DNA of 64,000 bases from Phycisphaerae bacterium (GTDB lineage Bacteria > Planctomycetota > Phycisphaerae > UBA1845 > JAFGLZ01): contig JAFGLZ010000260.1 of the NCBI GenBank assembly GCA_016927755.1, positions 1 through 64,000 of the forward strand, in the 5' to 3' direction. Below, piece by piece: positions 1 through 7,503 of the stretch. Made by a program: the position numbers and the translations under genes. The notes below the pieces were generated by a model. The model saw only the letters and a program-made list of their open reading frames with translations. It did not search any database and was not told the DNA's origin. The stretch's first letter is position 1; each line of letters starts with the position of its first letter.

Positions 1-396
1 AGTGGGAAAGGGGCTAGGGGCTGGGGGCTAGGGTTTGGGGTCTTGGGGTTCGGGGCGGGGCGACTACCGCGCGACGGGGTGGGGGTTGGGGTTGAGAGGG
101 CGATGTGCTCTCTTTTTTTTTGCGCGAATGGGGGTGGGTGTGACCTGGGGCGTCACGGTCGTCGGACATGATGGGTGGCGGTGGGTGTTGGCTCGACTGC
201 TTGTGGCCCAAACGGATAATTGACAGGGGATGGGAGACGTCGTGAAATGGGTGCGTCGCTTCCTTGGGAGACTGCCGAACCGTACGGAGCAAGGAGGGAG
301 AGCGTCACGGATAGTCCTGGCTGGATGGGGGGATGATCGTGGAGGGACTATTGGCGCACCCGAAGCTCATCTGGGCCAGCCTGGAGGACATGGGCC
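1..396. other. Intergenic region upstream of the RhuM gene
   Basis: No convincing gene is visible. The first 60 bases are a run of short G-tracts (ggggcta-type units). The rest shows no coding pattern. A GGAGG lies about 12 nt before the ATG of the following gene and may serve as its ribosome binding site. Confidence 0.5.
10..60 (+). repeat. G-rich direct repeat, left copy
   Basis: The segment consists of ggggcta / gggggcta units followed by gggtttggggtcttgggg. A closely related segment lies at 1479-1524, so the two copies flank the RhuM-family gene in the same orientation. Four or more closely spaced G-tracts give it G-quadruplex potential. Confidence 0.6.
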
Positions 397-1476
397 ATGG
401 CAAATGAATTGGTCCCGAGCAGTCCTGGCGAGTTCCTGATCTACCAGGCCGAAGACGGCCTGACGCGCGTTCGTGTCCGCGTCGAGCAGGAGACCGTCTG
501 GCTTACTCAGAAGCAGATGGGGGAACTCTTCGAGAAGGACGTTCGGACCATCAGCGAGCACATCCGCAACGTCTTTGAGGAAGGCGAGTTGCCGCGCGAT
601 TCAGTTATCCGGAATCTCCGGATAACTGCCGCCGACGGCAAGCAATACAATACCCAGCACTACAACCTGGACGTGATCATCTCGGTGGGCTACCGGGTCA
701 AGTCACTCCGCGGCACGCAGTTCCGCATCTGGGCGACGCAGCGGCTCCGCGAGTACATCGTCAAGGGCTTCACGCTGGACGACGAGCGTCTCAAGCAAGC
801 CGGCGGCGGGGACTACTTCGACGAGCTGCTCGAGCGCATCCGGGACATCCGCTCGTCCGAGCGCGTGTTCTGGCGGAAGGTGCTCGACATCTACGCCACG
901 AGTATCGACTACGACCCGCAGGCGGAGGCCTCCAAGCTGTTCTTCCAGACGGTTCAGAACAAGATGCACTGGGCGATCGTCGGGCAAACGGCGGCCGAGA
1001 TCGTGCACGATCGGGCGAACGCCAAGAGCCCGCACATGGGCTTGACGGGTTGGGCCGGCGACAAGCCCCGCAAAGGGGACGTGAGCATCGCCAAGAACTA
1101 CCTGAGCGCGGACGAACTGCGGGGGCTGAACCTGATCGTCTCGGCCTATCTCGACTTCGCCGAACTCCAAGCGGTCACGCGAAAACCGATGAGCATGGGC
1201 GACTGGATCGCGAAGCTGGACGACTTCATCCGTATCAGTGACCGCGAGATTCTCACGCACGCGGGCAAGGTTTCACACGAGACGGCCAGGCTCAGGGCCG
1301 AAGCGGAGTACGAGAAGTTTCGGGCGCATCAAGCGGCTCTGCCGCAGCCGGTGGATCAGCACTTCGCCGAGGCGGTTGAGGAGTTGAAGCAGATCGAGGC
1401 CGAGGTGGAGAAGAAGGGGCTCGGCCGTAAGAAGAGAGGGGGTGGGGCGAAGCAAGGAGAGAGAAGAGAGAAGTGA
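397..1476 (+). CDS. RhuM-family (virulence RhuM-like) protein
   Basis: The 359-residue protein matches the RhuM family, a widespread, poorly characterised family often found in accessory and defence regions. The N-terminal third carries the typical block around WLTQKQMGELFEKD and TISEHIRNVFEEGEL, followed by YNLDVIISVGYRVKS and the FRIWATQRLREYI segment. The central part has the conserved VQNKMHWAIVGQTAAEIV block, and the C-terminal half is helical and charged. The last 20 or so residues are Lys/Arg/Gly-rich and are encoded by a purine-rich repeat (1458-1484) that also supplies the stop, so the native C-terminus may have been replaced or extended by repeat DNA. A GGAGG lies about 12 nt upstream of the ATG. 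The gene converges on the DGR. Molecular function is unknown for the family. Confidence 0.85.
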   Translation: MANELVPSSPGEFLIYQAEDGLTRVRVRVEQETVWLTQKQMGELFEKDVRTISEHIRNVFEEGELPRDSVIRNLRITAADGKQYNTQHYNLDVIISVGYRVKSLRGTQFRIWATQRLREYIVKGFTLDDERLKQAGGGDYFDELLERIRDIRSSERVFWRKVLDIYATSIDYDPQAEASKLFFQTVQNKMHWAIVGQTAAEIVHDRANAKSPHMGLTGWAGDKPRKGDVSIAKNYLSADELRGLNLIVSAYLDFAELQAVTRKPMSMGDWIAKLDDFIRISDREILTHAGKVSHETARLRAEAEYEKFRAHQAALPQPVDQHFAEAVEELKQIEAEVEKKGLGRKKRGGGAKQGERREK

Positions 1477-1484
1477 GAGAGGGG
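1458..1484 (+). repeat. Purine-rich (GA) repeat block at the RhuM gene end
   Basis: A gagagaagagagaagtgaga run of the same kind as those at 7112-7147, 8316-8357, 9579-9616 and 19330-19350. It encodes the last residues and the stop of the RhuM-family gene. Confidence 0.55.
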
Positions 1485-1524
1485 CTAGGGGCTAGGGGCT
1501 AGGGTTTAGGGTCTTGGGGGCGGG
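1479..1524 (+). repeat. G-rich direct repeat, right copy
   Basis: Three ggggcta units followed by gggtttagggtcttgggg, matching 10-60 in order and orientation. The two copies bracket the RhuM-family gene. High density of G-tracts. Confidence 0.6.
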
Positions 1525-1751
1525 ATGGACGGGATGGAGGGGATGGACTTTGTTCGCCGCGCCGGTTGTGGTCAATAGTGCCCGCACGGGGCAGTGGCTG
1601 CATGGGCCGTGCGGGGTACGACATGCATTCGCCTCCTCCGGGGGAATCGGGAGGAGGGCCGGAATCCGGTTCGGACTCTCGGGGCACGCTGCCGATCACC
1701 GTGGTGATGGGCATTCCGGCCCGGTGCGTGGCAGGGGCATTGCGTTCGTGA

Positions 1752-1776
1752 ATCACGGGCGAGACGCCGGTGCTAC
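1752..1776 (+). repeat. Palindromic repeat family R2, copy 1
   Basis: The copy has the form cacgggc-gaga-cgccggtg followed by the family's ctac tail. Its stem is imperfect. It overlaps the stop codon of the reverse transcriptase frame. Confidence 0.5.
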
Positions 1777-2984
1777 GTTGAGACTCCCCGAGGCCAAGCG
1801 AAACCCGTTGTTGGTGTTGCGATTGGCCGGCCTGTTCCTGTTGCGGTAGGCGGAACGACAGTTGTGTGCATTGTTGTTCCATGCGCCGCCGCGCAGGACA
1901 CGGGCGTTTCAACCGGACCCCGTACGAACTTGAGACTTCTGAGTATCCGAGACCGCAGCGCGCGGCAGTTTGCCGTGGCCGCGTGGGCATTCCAAGAAAC
2001 GATCCGAACTCTCACGTCCTCGGCGCTCATGATGCCGGCGGAATACAGTCGCCGCATCAAGCGGGCGCGGCGTCGGAACCGGCGAACATTCTCCTTGGTT
2101 AGATAGCGGTGGTCCCGCCAACAACGGTACCCGAGAAAGCGTGTGGGACGTGTCGTCGGACGAACCTGCGCTCGGTCGACATGGATCCGAAGGCGCAGGC
2201 GTTCGAGATACCGCATGACCCGCTCGCGAATGTCGCGGAGTTGCCGCTTGTCGTCGCCGAAGACAAGGAAATCATCGACGTAGCGGACGTACCCCTTACA
2301 TCGAAGTCCGCGCTTCACGTAGTTGTCCAATCCGTGCAGGTACACGTTCGCCCAGAACTGGCTCGTCAGGTTGCCGATGGGGAGGCCTCGCCTCCGCTGC
2401 GCCGGGGTGAAGAGATGGTCGCCCGGGAAGTAATGAACGGCGGGCTCCTGAGGGTTGCCGGCGTCGATGATCGTGTCGCAGAGCCACAGGACATCGGGGT
2501 CACGAATGCGGCTTCGCAAGAGCGACTTGAGGATCGCATGATCGACTGACGGGAAGAACTTCACGATGTCGCATTGCAGGACATAGGCGTGCCGTCGGGC
2601 GAACTCGTGGTATCTGTCCACGGCGCGATGGGTGCCCTTGCCGAGGCGATTGGCGTACGAATCGTGGATGAAGTTCCTCTCGAACGCCGGTCCGATGACG
2701 TTGACAAGGGCATGATGGACGACGCGGTCGCGGTAGGGCGCCGCGCTGATCAGCCGCCGCTTGGGCTGGTGGATGTAGAAGGCGCGATACGGGCCGGGCT
2801 GATACGTCCGTTCCCGCAGCTCGTGTTGAAGCCGTAGCAGCTCGCGCTCGCGTTCGAGGTCGAACGCGGCGACGTGGTGCTGACGGCGTTTGCCCAGACG
2901 GGCCTTGCGGGCCGCGGCCAGGAGGTTCGCCCAACTCGTCAGCCGATCGAAGGGGCTTTCGGATGTCGCTGCTGCTTGAGCCAT
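1773..2984 (-). CDS. Reverse transcriptase of a diversity-generating retroelement
   Basis: The 403-residue protein is an RNA-directed DNA polymerase. Known DGR hallmarks are visible: the motif-4 signature IGNLTSQ (residues 203-209) where group II intron and retroviral enzymes have QGxxxSP, the catalytic YVDD at 235-238 (GYVRYVDDFLVFGDD), and a motif-A aspartate in QCDIVKFFPSVDH (about 139). Fingers motifs IHQPKRRLISAAPYRDRVVHHAL lie around 71-93. In DGRs the RT copies a template RNA with adenine-directed errors and the cDNA replaces the variable region of a target gene. The start overlaps the upstream avd gene by 46 nt, so the two are probably co-translated. The last 45 or so codons (VETPVSC...GVST) run in another frame through the template repeat, so the extreme C-terminus is probably not a conserved part of the enzyme. 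Confidence 0.93.
   Translation of the reverse strand: MAQAAATSESPFDRLTSWANLLAAARKARLGKRRQHHVAAFDLERERELLRLQHELRERTYQPGPYRAFYIHQPKRRLISAAPYRDRVVHHALVNVIGPAFERNFIHDSYANRLGKGTHRAVDRYHEFARRHAYVLQCDIVKFFPSVDHAILKSLLRSRIRDPDVLWLCDTIIDAGNPQEPAVHYFPGDHLFTPAQRRRGLPIGNLTSQFWANVYLHGLDNYVKRGLRCKGYVRYVDDFLVFGDDKRQLRDIRERVMRYLERLRLRIHVDRAQVRPTTRPTRFLGYRCWRDHRYLTKENVRRFRRRARLMRRLYSAGIMSAEDVRVRIVSWNAHAATANCRALRSRILRSLKFVRGPVETPVSCAAAHGTTMHTTVVPPTATGTGRPIATPTTGFAWPRGVST
1786..1902 (-). repeat. DGR template repeat (TR)
   Basis: Read on the minus strand in the frame of the target gene, this 117-nt block encodes RVLRGGAW followed by Asn-rich codons and GFRLASG. It has 8 AAC and 2 AAT codons, placed where FGE/C-type-lectin variable residues lie. 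AAC-rich templates are characteristic of DGRs because adenine mutagenesis of AAC gives many amino acids and no stop codon. The same DNA is the 3' end of the RT frame. It aligns without gaps to 3382-3498 at about 63% identity, with 19 of 27 template adenines and about 24 of 90 other bases different. Boundaries are those of recognisable similarity; the true template may be longer. Confidence 0.85.
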
Positions 2985-3307
2985 CCGCCCACCATCTTTC
3001 CGATCTCGTTCATTTCCCGGACCGCATGCTCGTGCGACTTGTGCGGCAAGACGGCGAGCTCGTCGGCGAGCCGGGCGAGCAACCGCAGGATCTCAAGATC
3101 CAAGCTGACGGCCGACAACTCCTGCCACTTGGCCGCCCCAGCCGTGTACTTGGCGCGGATGAGCCCTTCGAGAACGGCGTAGAGCCGACCCTCGATGCGT
3201 TGGCCGAGCCCATAGCGGTGCGAGCGTGGGAACTTGGCCAGGTGGCCGAGGAACCATTTGACCAGCTCGTACATGCGGTCGATGACCAGGAGCTCTTCTT
3301 TAGCCAT
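2939..3307 (-). CDS. avd: Avd-like four-helix-bundle accessory protein of the DGR
   Basis: A 122-residue, almost entirely helical protein (MAKEELLVIDRMYELVKWFL, then three further amphipathic helices, ending KMVGGWLKQQ). Size, composition and position between target gene and reverse transcriptase match the accessory variability determinant family, related to 23S rRNA intervening-sequence proteins. In characterised DGRs, Avd is a basic pentameric barrel that binds the RT and the template RNA and is needed for mutagenic retrohoming. It is separated from the target gene by 68 nt containing hairpins and overlaps the RT start by 46 nt. No strong ribosome binding site is seen (gtgaaaaATG). Confidence 0.85.
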   Translation of the reverse strand: MAKEELLVIDRMYELVKWFLGHLAKFPRSHRYGLGQRIEGRLYAVLEGLIRAKYTAGAAKWQELSAVSLDLEILRLLARLADELAVLPHKSHEHAVREMNEIGKMVGGWLKQQRHPKAPSIG

Positions 3308-3320
3308 TTTTCACGCCGCG

Positions 3321-3364
3321 CGCGGCCCTTTGGGCCGCGAAAGGACCAAGGGTCCGAGGGACCC
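3321..3364. other. Hairpin cluster between variable region and avd
   Basis: A perfect 8-bp stem with a ttt loop (cgcggccc-ttt-gggccgcg, 3321-3339) is followed by two overlapping alternatives: ggacc-aag-ggtcc (3343-3355) and gggtcc-gag-ggaccc (3350-3364). DGR target genes often carry a hairpin or cruciform just downstream of the variable region that stimulates retrohoming. A transcription-attenuation role is also possible. Confidence 0.55.
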
Positions 3365-3375
3365 AGTGCCAAGGG

Positions 3376-6300
3376 TTAAGTCCCCGCCGCAAGACGAAAC
3401 CCGACGTAGACGTCGCGGCCGCCGGTGGCGTCCGTGCCGCGAAGCGCCGAGCGGCAGACCCAGGGATTGTCGTCCCAGGAGCCGCCCCGCAGGACACGCC
3501 CGTCTCCTGAGGACGGGCCCGTTGGATCCACTTGGGGCTTGCCCGAGTAGTCCCCAAACCTGTCGTGACACCATTCCCACACGTTGCCCGCCAAGTCAAG
3601 GGCTCCTTCAGCGGACGCGCCGAGCGGGTAGACGCCCACGGGTGTCGGATGGCCGACGTTGCCTTCGGCGAAGTTGAGGAGGCGGTCGTTGGGCTTGTCA
3701 TCACCCCAGGGATATCCGCGACCGTGGGGACCTCGGGCGGCGCGCTCCCATTGGGCCTCGGTCGGGAGACGGCAGCCCGCCCAACGGGCGTAGGCGGAGG
3801 CCTCATACCAGCTCACGCTTACCACGGGATGCGTCGGATAGACAAGCTGATCGTCCCAATCGTCTGGGCGCTCGAAGTCGCCGAAGCCGCCCTCGTGCCA
3901 GAACTGCTTGGCCTTGTACCCCCCTGCTTCCACGAACCGCTCGAACTGAGCCACGGTCACCGGATAACGTCCGATCCGATAGGCGCTCAATCTGACCCTA
4001 TGGACCGGCGCTTCCCAATCGTAGGCGTTGGGATCGTAGTTGGGGGCTTTGGGGTCCTTGTTCTGCGAGCCCATCCAGAACTCGCAGGCGGGGATGGTTA
4101 CCCACAGATCGTCGGAGTTGGGGTCGGCGAAGCGGGGGTCGCCGGCCTGGGCGATGGCGTCGGCGGCCTCGATGGCGTCCTTGATGGGGATGGTCTTGGA
4201 CTTCTTGGGGTCGAAGACGGCCATGGCGTCGTCGAGGAGGCGGTCGTAGCGATCGTCGCTGGGCTTGTATCCGACGGGGTCAAGGTCGCGGAGGACGGCG
4301 CTGAGGAGGCCGGCGGCGCGGGCCTTTTGCGCGAGCTTGGACTTGGGGGTGATGCGGGTGAGGATGGTCTCGAACATGGCGTCGACGCGCTCGATGCCCT
4401 GCGAGGCGAGGACGCCGGCGATGAGGAGGACGACCTCGCGCCACTCTGGGTGGTAGAGCTTGTCGGCCAGGAGGAGGCGCGTGGCGCGTTCGTCATCGGA
4501 GCGGGCCACGAGGGCGCGGGCGGCGAGGTACTCCTGGAAGGTGAGGTGCCAGAAGCGGAGGTCGTGGTCGCCCCGGGCGACGACGATGCCGCTGTCGACC
4601 TTCTCTTTCTCGAGGAAGTCATGGGCGGCGGCGATACGCTCGTCTTCAGGTTGGTCACGGAAGGTCGGGGCGACGGCTCTTGCGGCCCAGTGGCCGGGGA
4701 CCTGGACCTGACGGCCCTTGGCGTGGTCTTGCATGGCGAGGGCGAGGTTCTGGAGGACTCCGATGCAGCGATCGGGCTTGAGCCTGCTGGGATGGAATCG
4801 CCGCTTGGCGAGCCAGTCGATAATCGACTCATAGAGCTCGGCTCGTTGCTCGGGCAGGCGCTTCTGGTGCCAGTGGACGACGGCCATGGCGGTGAGCATG
4901 ACGGGGTTTCTGGCGAGCCGGCGGATCTCGGGGCGCTGGGCCAGGGGGTCGAGCAGTTCCTTCAAGTGACGGTCGGCCTCGGCGGGGTCGCCCTCGCAGA
5001 GGATGGAGCACCATGTGCGGAGGAAGTCCTCGATGGCGGGGTCGCCGAGGGGGGCGATGCGGGTCTCGGTGAAGTCGGCTAGGAGGACCTCTCCGTCGTA
5101 TGCGGCCGGACGGGTGGTAACGACGAAGCGGGCGGCGGGGTAGTGGTCGGCGGCGTTTTCGATGAGCTTTCTGAGGGCGATCCTCTCGGCTTCGGTGGGG
5201 ACGTCGTCGAGTCCGTCGAGGAGGACGACGGCGGCGCCGGCTTCGAGCCGGTCTCTGAAGAAGGTCTCGGGCAGGCCGTTGGCGGCTTCAGCGCCGCGGG
5301 TGGCTGCGAAGTGGGCGAGCCAGGCGGGCGCGTCGCCGTGGATGGGTCCGATCTTGCGCTCGCGGGCGGCGGTCATGTGGGCGGCGAGGGCGGAGAGCGG
5401 TATGAACATGGGCAGGAGGTCGTCGAGGGCGTCCCAGGGGAACTCGGGGGCGCCTTGGGATTGGCCGAGCTTTCGGCGGCAGAGCTCGAAGGCGAACCGG
5501 TGGAGGAAGGTGGTCTTGCCCGCTCCGGGGTCACCGACGATGACGAGGCAGCGGCTGGTGAGGACGGATCGGAGATCGACCGTGCCCGTGTCTGCGTGTT
5601 CGAGGTCGGCGAGGGCGTCCTTGCCTGGGCGTTTGGCTGAACGCTTTGCGGCGTCCTTAGGAGGTCGCGCCTCCGTCGGTCGGGTGGTCATGAGTGGGAT
5701 GTAGAGGCGGTCGATGTCGAGCCTGGTGGCGTCGGCGGAGCCGACCTTGAGGCCGCGGATGTCGATGTAGCGCGTTTGTTTGAGGAGGGCTTCGAGGTAG
5801 CCGGTGGGGTCGGGCGGCGGGGCGTCGGGGGCGGGCTCGGCGACGGCGGTGGGTTGCCTCTGGAGCGGGAAGTCGGCGTAGCCTTCTTGGGCGTTCTCGT
5901 AGGCGTTTCGATCGATGATCCAGCGTCCGTCATGCCAGAGTCGGTAGTGGACGCGGGCGATGGCTCGGTCTGGGAACAGCTCAATGAGCTGAAAGGCGTT
6001 TGGGTGGTCGGAGGTCTCGTAGATGCTACCGGCGGCGAGCTCGACGCTCTGGCGGTCGGGGTCGTAGATGGTGGCGGATCGCTGTGTGTGGAGGTGGCCG
6101 CGGAGGACGAGGTCGGCGTTTCTGCGGACGGTGTCCTGGACCTCGAGTGAGTCGAACTCGGCGAGGTGGTCCCAGGGGTGGTGGAGGAGGAAGAGGCGGA
6201 AGTCGGCGTCGCGGGGGACCTGGCTCAGGAGGGCATTGACCTGCCAGCGGCTGACGAGGAGCCGGCCTTGTTCGTCGTCCTGCCAGGACATCCAGGAGGA

Positions 6301-6855
6301 GCAGAGGCCGGCGAGGAAGACGCGCGAGCCGTTGATGTCTTGGGTCGTCGACCACCAGGGGACTTTGAGGCGCTGCTTGGGGGTTCGGAAGGTGTTGGCG
6401 AACTTGAGATAGTTGGCGTGGCGCGAGAGGAGGACGCGTCGCTCGCCTGCGTCGGCGAGGACTTCTCCGATGGCTATCTGGTCGCGCTTATCGAGGAGCA
6501 TGCGCTGCGTGGCCTGGGCGGAGGACTTGACGGCGGCGCGGTTGACGTCGTGGTTGCCGGGGACGATGAGGATTCGGTTTTTTGGGAACGGTTTCGGCAA
6601 GGCTTGGGCTAGCAGGCGGGTTGTTAGCCAATCCTGGGCGGCGGCGTATTCGGGGGGCTTGCCGGAGAAGGCGACGTCGCCGGTGATGGCGACGAGGTCG
6701 GGGGGTAGGCCTTGGTCGACCAGTTCACGGACGGCGCGGATTAGATCTTGGAGGACGGGGATGCGGTCCCAGTCGGTCTTCTTTGTGAAGTGGAAGTCCG
6801 ACAGGTGGAGGATGCGCACCGGTCCGCGAGCGCCTATGTGCTTAGACTTTGGCAT
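3376..6855 (-). CDS. DGR target protein: metallophosphoesterase-NACHT-FGE (C-type lectin) fusion
   Basis: The 1159-residue protein has three parts. Residues about 10-325 are a calcineurin-like metallophosphoesterase (ILHLSDFHF, ITGDVAFSG, VPGNHDVN, LRGHLHTQ). Residues about 360-620 hold a YIDIRGL linker and a NACHT NTPase with Walker A GDPGAGKTT (about 442-450) and Walker B VVLLDGLDD (about 542-550), followed by a helical region to about 880. The rest is a formylglycine-generating-enzyme-type C-type-lectin fold (IPACEFWMGS, GNVWEWCHDRFGDY, GRVLRGGSW, GFRLAAGT). Bacterial NACHT proteins are known antiphage sensors, and NTPase-FGE fusions are known DGR targets. I infer a diversified sensor domain, an NTPase switch and a phosphoesterase effector. 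The ATG at 6855 is preceded by AGGAG and starts right at the phosphoesterase domain. Upstream in-frame codons exist. Confidence 0.9.
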   Translation of the reverse strand: MPKSKHIGARGPVRILHLSDFHFTKKTDWDRIPVLQDLIRAVRELVDQGLPPDLVAITGDVAFSGKPPEYAAAQDWLTTRLLAQALPKPFPKNRILIVPGNHDVNRAAVKSSAQATQRMLLDKRDQIAIGEVLADAGERRVLLSRHANYLKFANTFRTPKQRLKVPWWSTTQDINGSRVFLAGLCSSWMSWQDDEQGRLLVSRWQVNALLSQVPRDADFRLFLLHHPWDHLAEFDSLEVQDTVRRNADLVLRGHLHTQRSATIYDPDRQSVELAAGSIYETSDHPNAFQLIELFPDRAIARVHYRLWHDGRWIIDRNAYENAQEGYADFPLQRQPTAVAEPAPDAPPPDPTGYLEALLKQTRYIDIRGLKVGSADATRLDIDRLYIPLMTTRPTEARPPKDAAKRSAKRPGKDALADLEHADTGTVDLRSVLTSRCLVIVGDPGAGKTTFLHRFAFELCRRKLGQSQGAPEFPWDALDDLLPMFIPLSALAAHMTAARERKIGPIHGDAPAWLAHFAATRGAEAANGLPETFFRDRLEAGAAVVLLDGLDDVPTEAERIALRKLIENAADHYPAARFVVTTRPAAYDGEVLLADFTETRIAPLGDPAIEDFLRTWCSILCEGDPAEADRHLKELLDPLAQRPEIRRLARNPVMLTAMAVVHWHQKRLPEQRAELYESIIDWLAKRRFHPSRLKPDRCIGVLQNLALAMQDHAKGRQVQVPGHWAARAVAPTFRDQPEDERIAAAHDFLEKEKVDSGIVVARGDHDLRFWHLTFQEYLAARALVARSDDERATRLLLADKLYHPEWREVVLLIAGVLASQGIERVDAMFETILTRITPKSKLAQKARAAGLLSAVLRDLDPVGYKPSDDRYDRLLDDAMAVFDPKKSKTIPIKDAIEAADAIAQAGDPRFADPNSDDLWVTIPACEFWMGSQNKDPKAPNYDPNAYDWEAPVHRVRLSAYRIGRYPVTVAQFERFVEAGGYKAKQFWHEGGFGDFERPDDWDDQLVYPTHPVVSVSWYEASAYARWAGCRLPTEAQWERAARGPHGRGYPWGDDKPNDRLLNFAEGNVGHPTPVGVYPLGASAEGALDLAGNVWEWCHDRFGDYSGKPQVDPTGPSSGDGRVLRGGSWDDNPWVCRSALRGTDATGGRDVYVGFRLAAGT
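3382..3498 (-). repeat. Variable-region (VR) homologue at the 3' end of the target gene
   Basis: This block encodes RVLRGGSWDDNPWVCRSALR through GFRLAAG, the last 40 or so residues of the target protein. It aligns codon for codon with the template at 1786-1902. Template adenines are replaced at 19 of 27 sites, and non-adenine bases at about 24 of 90, including synonymous changes such as tgt/tgc and cgt/cgc. It is therefore a true homologue of the template but has drifted beyond adenine-only mutagenesis. Confidence 0.8.
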
Positions 6856-7111
6856 CGTTCGGCTGCTCCTGTGCATCGGGTCTGACACGCAATGGCTGCC
6901 GGGCGGAGAGACGGAGTACAACGGGTGATTGCGTCCGCGTCAGTCCTAAGTCGGCAACCCGAGCGAGCATTCGGTGAGGATGCGCTCGCGGGACGAGGAG
7001 GACTGAGCGCGTGTGGTATCCCTCCGGTCCGGTAGTCGTATGGAGAGGCTACCCAGGGGGGCGTCTGTCGGCAAGCGTGGAATGTGAAGGGTTGGAGGGG
7101 GTTGGGGGGCA

Positions 7112-7147
7112 GAGGGAAGTGAGAAGAGAGAAGAGGGAAGAGGGAAG
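7112..7147 (+). repeat. Purine-rich (GA) repeat block
   Basis: An uninterrupted purine run of gagggaagtgagaagagaga type, similar to the copies at 1458, 8316, 9579 and 19330. Confidence 0.55.
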
Positions 7148-7233
7148 GTGCGGAAGAACGGAGGCTTGGGGGCGCGGGTTCGTTTGGGAACCGCGCCCCC
7201 TTGCCTTTGGAGCGTTGGGGCGGCCGCCGGGGG

Positions 7234-7255
7234 GCAGGCTGGAAGCCTGCGTTAC
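7234..7255 (+). repeat. Palindromic repeat family R2, copy 2
   Basis: Stem gcaggct-gga-agcctgc followed by gttac. The stem differs from the cacgggc/gcccgtg version seen elsewhere but remains paired. Confidence 0.6.
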
Positions 7256-7374
7256 TCGCTTGCGGCTTCCTCCTGGCTCCAAGCGGCCCGCGGCAATGAA
7301 TGAACAGTGTGCTCCTCGCAGACTTTCGATGCACGATTCGTGGCTCCGGCCGTCGGAGACACGATCCCCAACCC

Positions 7375-7413
7375 GAATTCGTGTCCCCCACCGCTGAAGC
7401 GATGGGCCACCCA
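7375..7413 (+). repeat. Palindromic repeat family R1, copy 1
   Basis: gaattcg, then ccaccgct-ga-agcgatgg, then gccaccc. One of seven copies of this roughly 40-nt unit in the window. Confidence 0.7.
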
Positions 7414-7503
7414 TTCTTGGCTGTCTGTTCAAACATTCCCGCAGGCAGCTCAGTCCTGCCGCTTGGCAGGCTGGAGGACTGGGCTGCGGGCGGCGGTTTT
7501 GTG

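Larger units (their letters stand above)
6856..7503. other. Intergenic region rich in hairpins and repeats
   Basis: No gene is supported in these 648 nt. The region holds a purine-rich block (7112-7147), a near-perfect GC hairpin at 7168-7200 (ggggcgcggg...ccgcgcccc), an R2 palindrome (7234-7255), an R1 palindrome (7375-7413), and a nested hairpin at about 7447-7486 (core cctgcc-gctt-ggcagg at 7455-7470). The last lies just downstream of the following minus-strand gene and may end its transcript, although no U-tract follows. Confidence 0.55.

Noticed and set aside
1499..1990. Possible small gene overlapping the template repeat as the cognate DGR target
   Set aside because: In this frame the template is not translated as RVLRGG...GFRLA and the rest is low complexity and repeat DNA; it is a shadow.
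2939..3307. 23S rRNA intervening-sequence protein instead of Avd
   Set aside because: The families are related, but position between a DGR target gene and a DGR-type RT with overlap decides for Avd.
3532..5082. 516-codon plus-strand frame opposite the NACHT protein
   Set aside because: It has no recognisable domain and mirrors codon bias of the real gene on the other strand.
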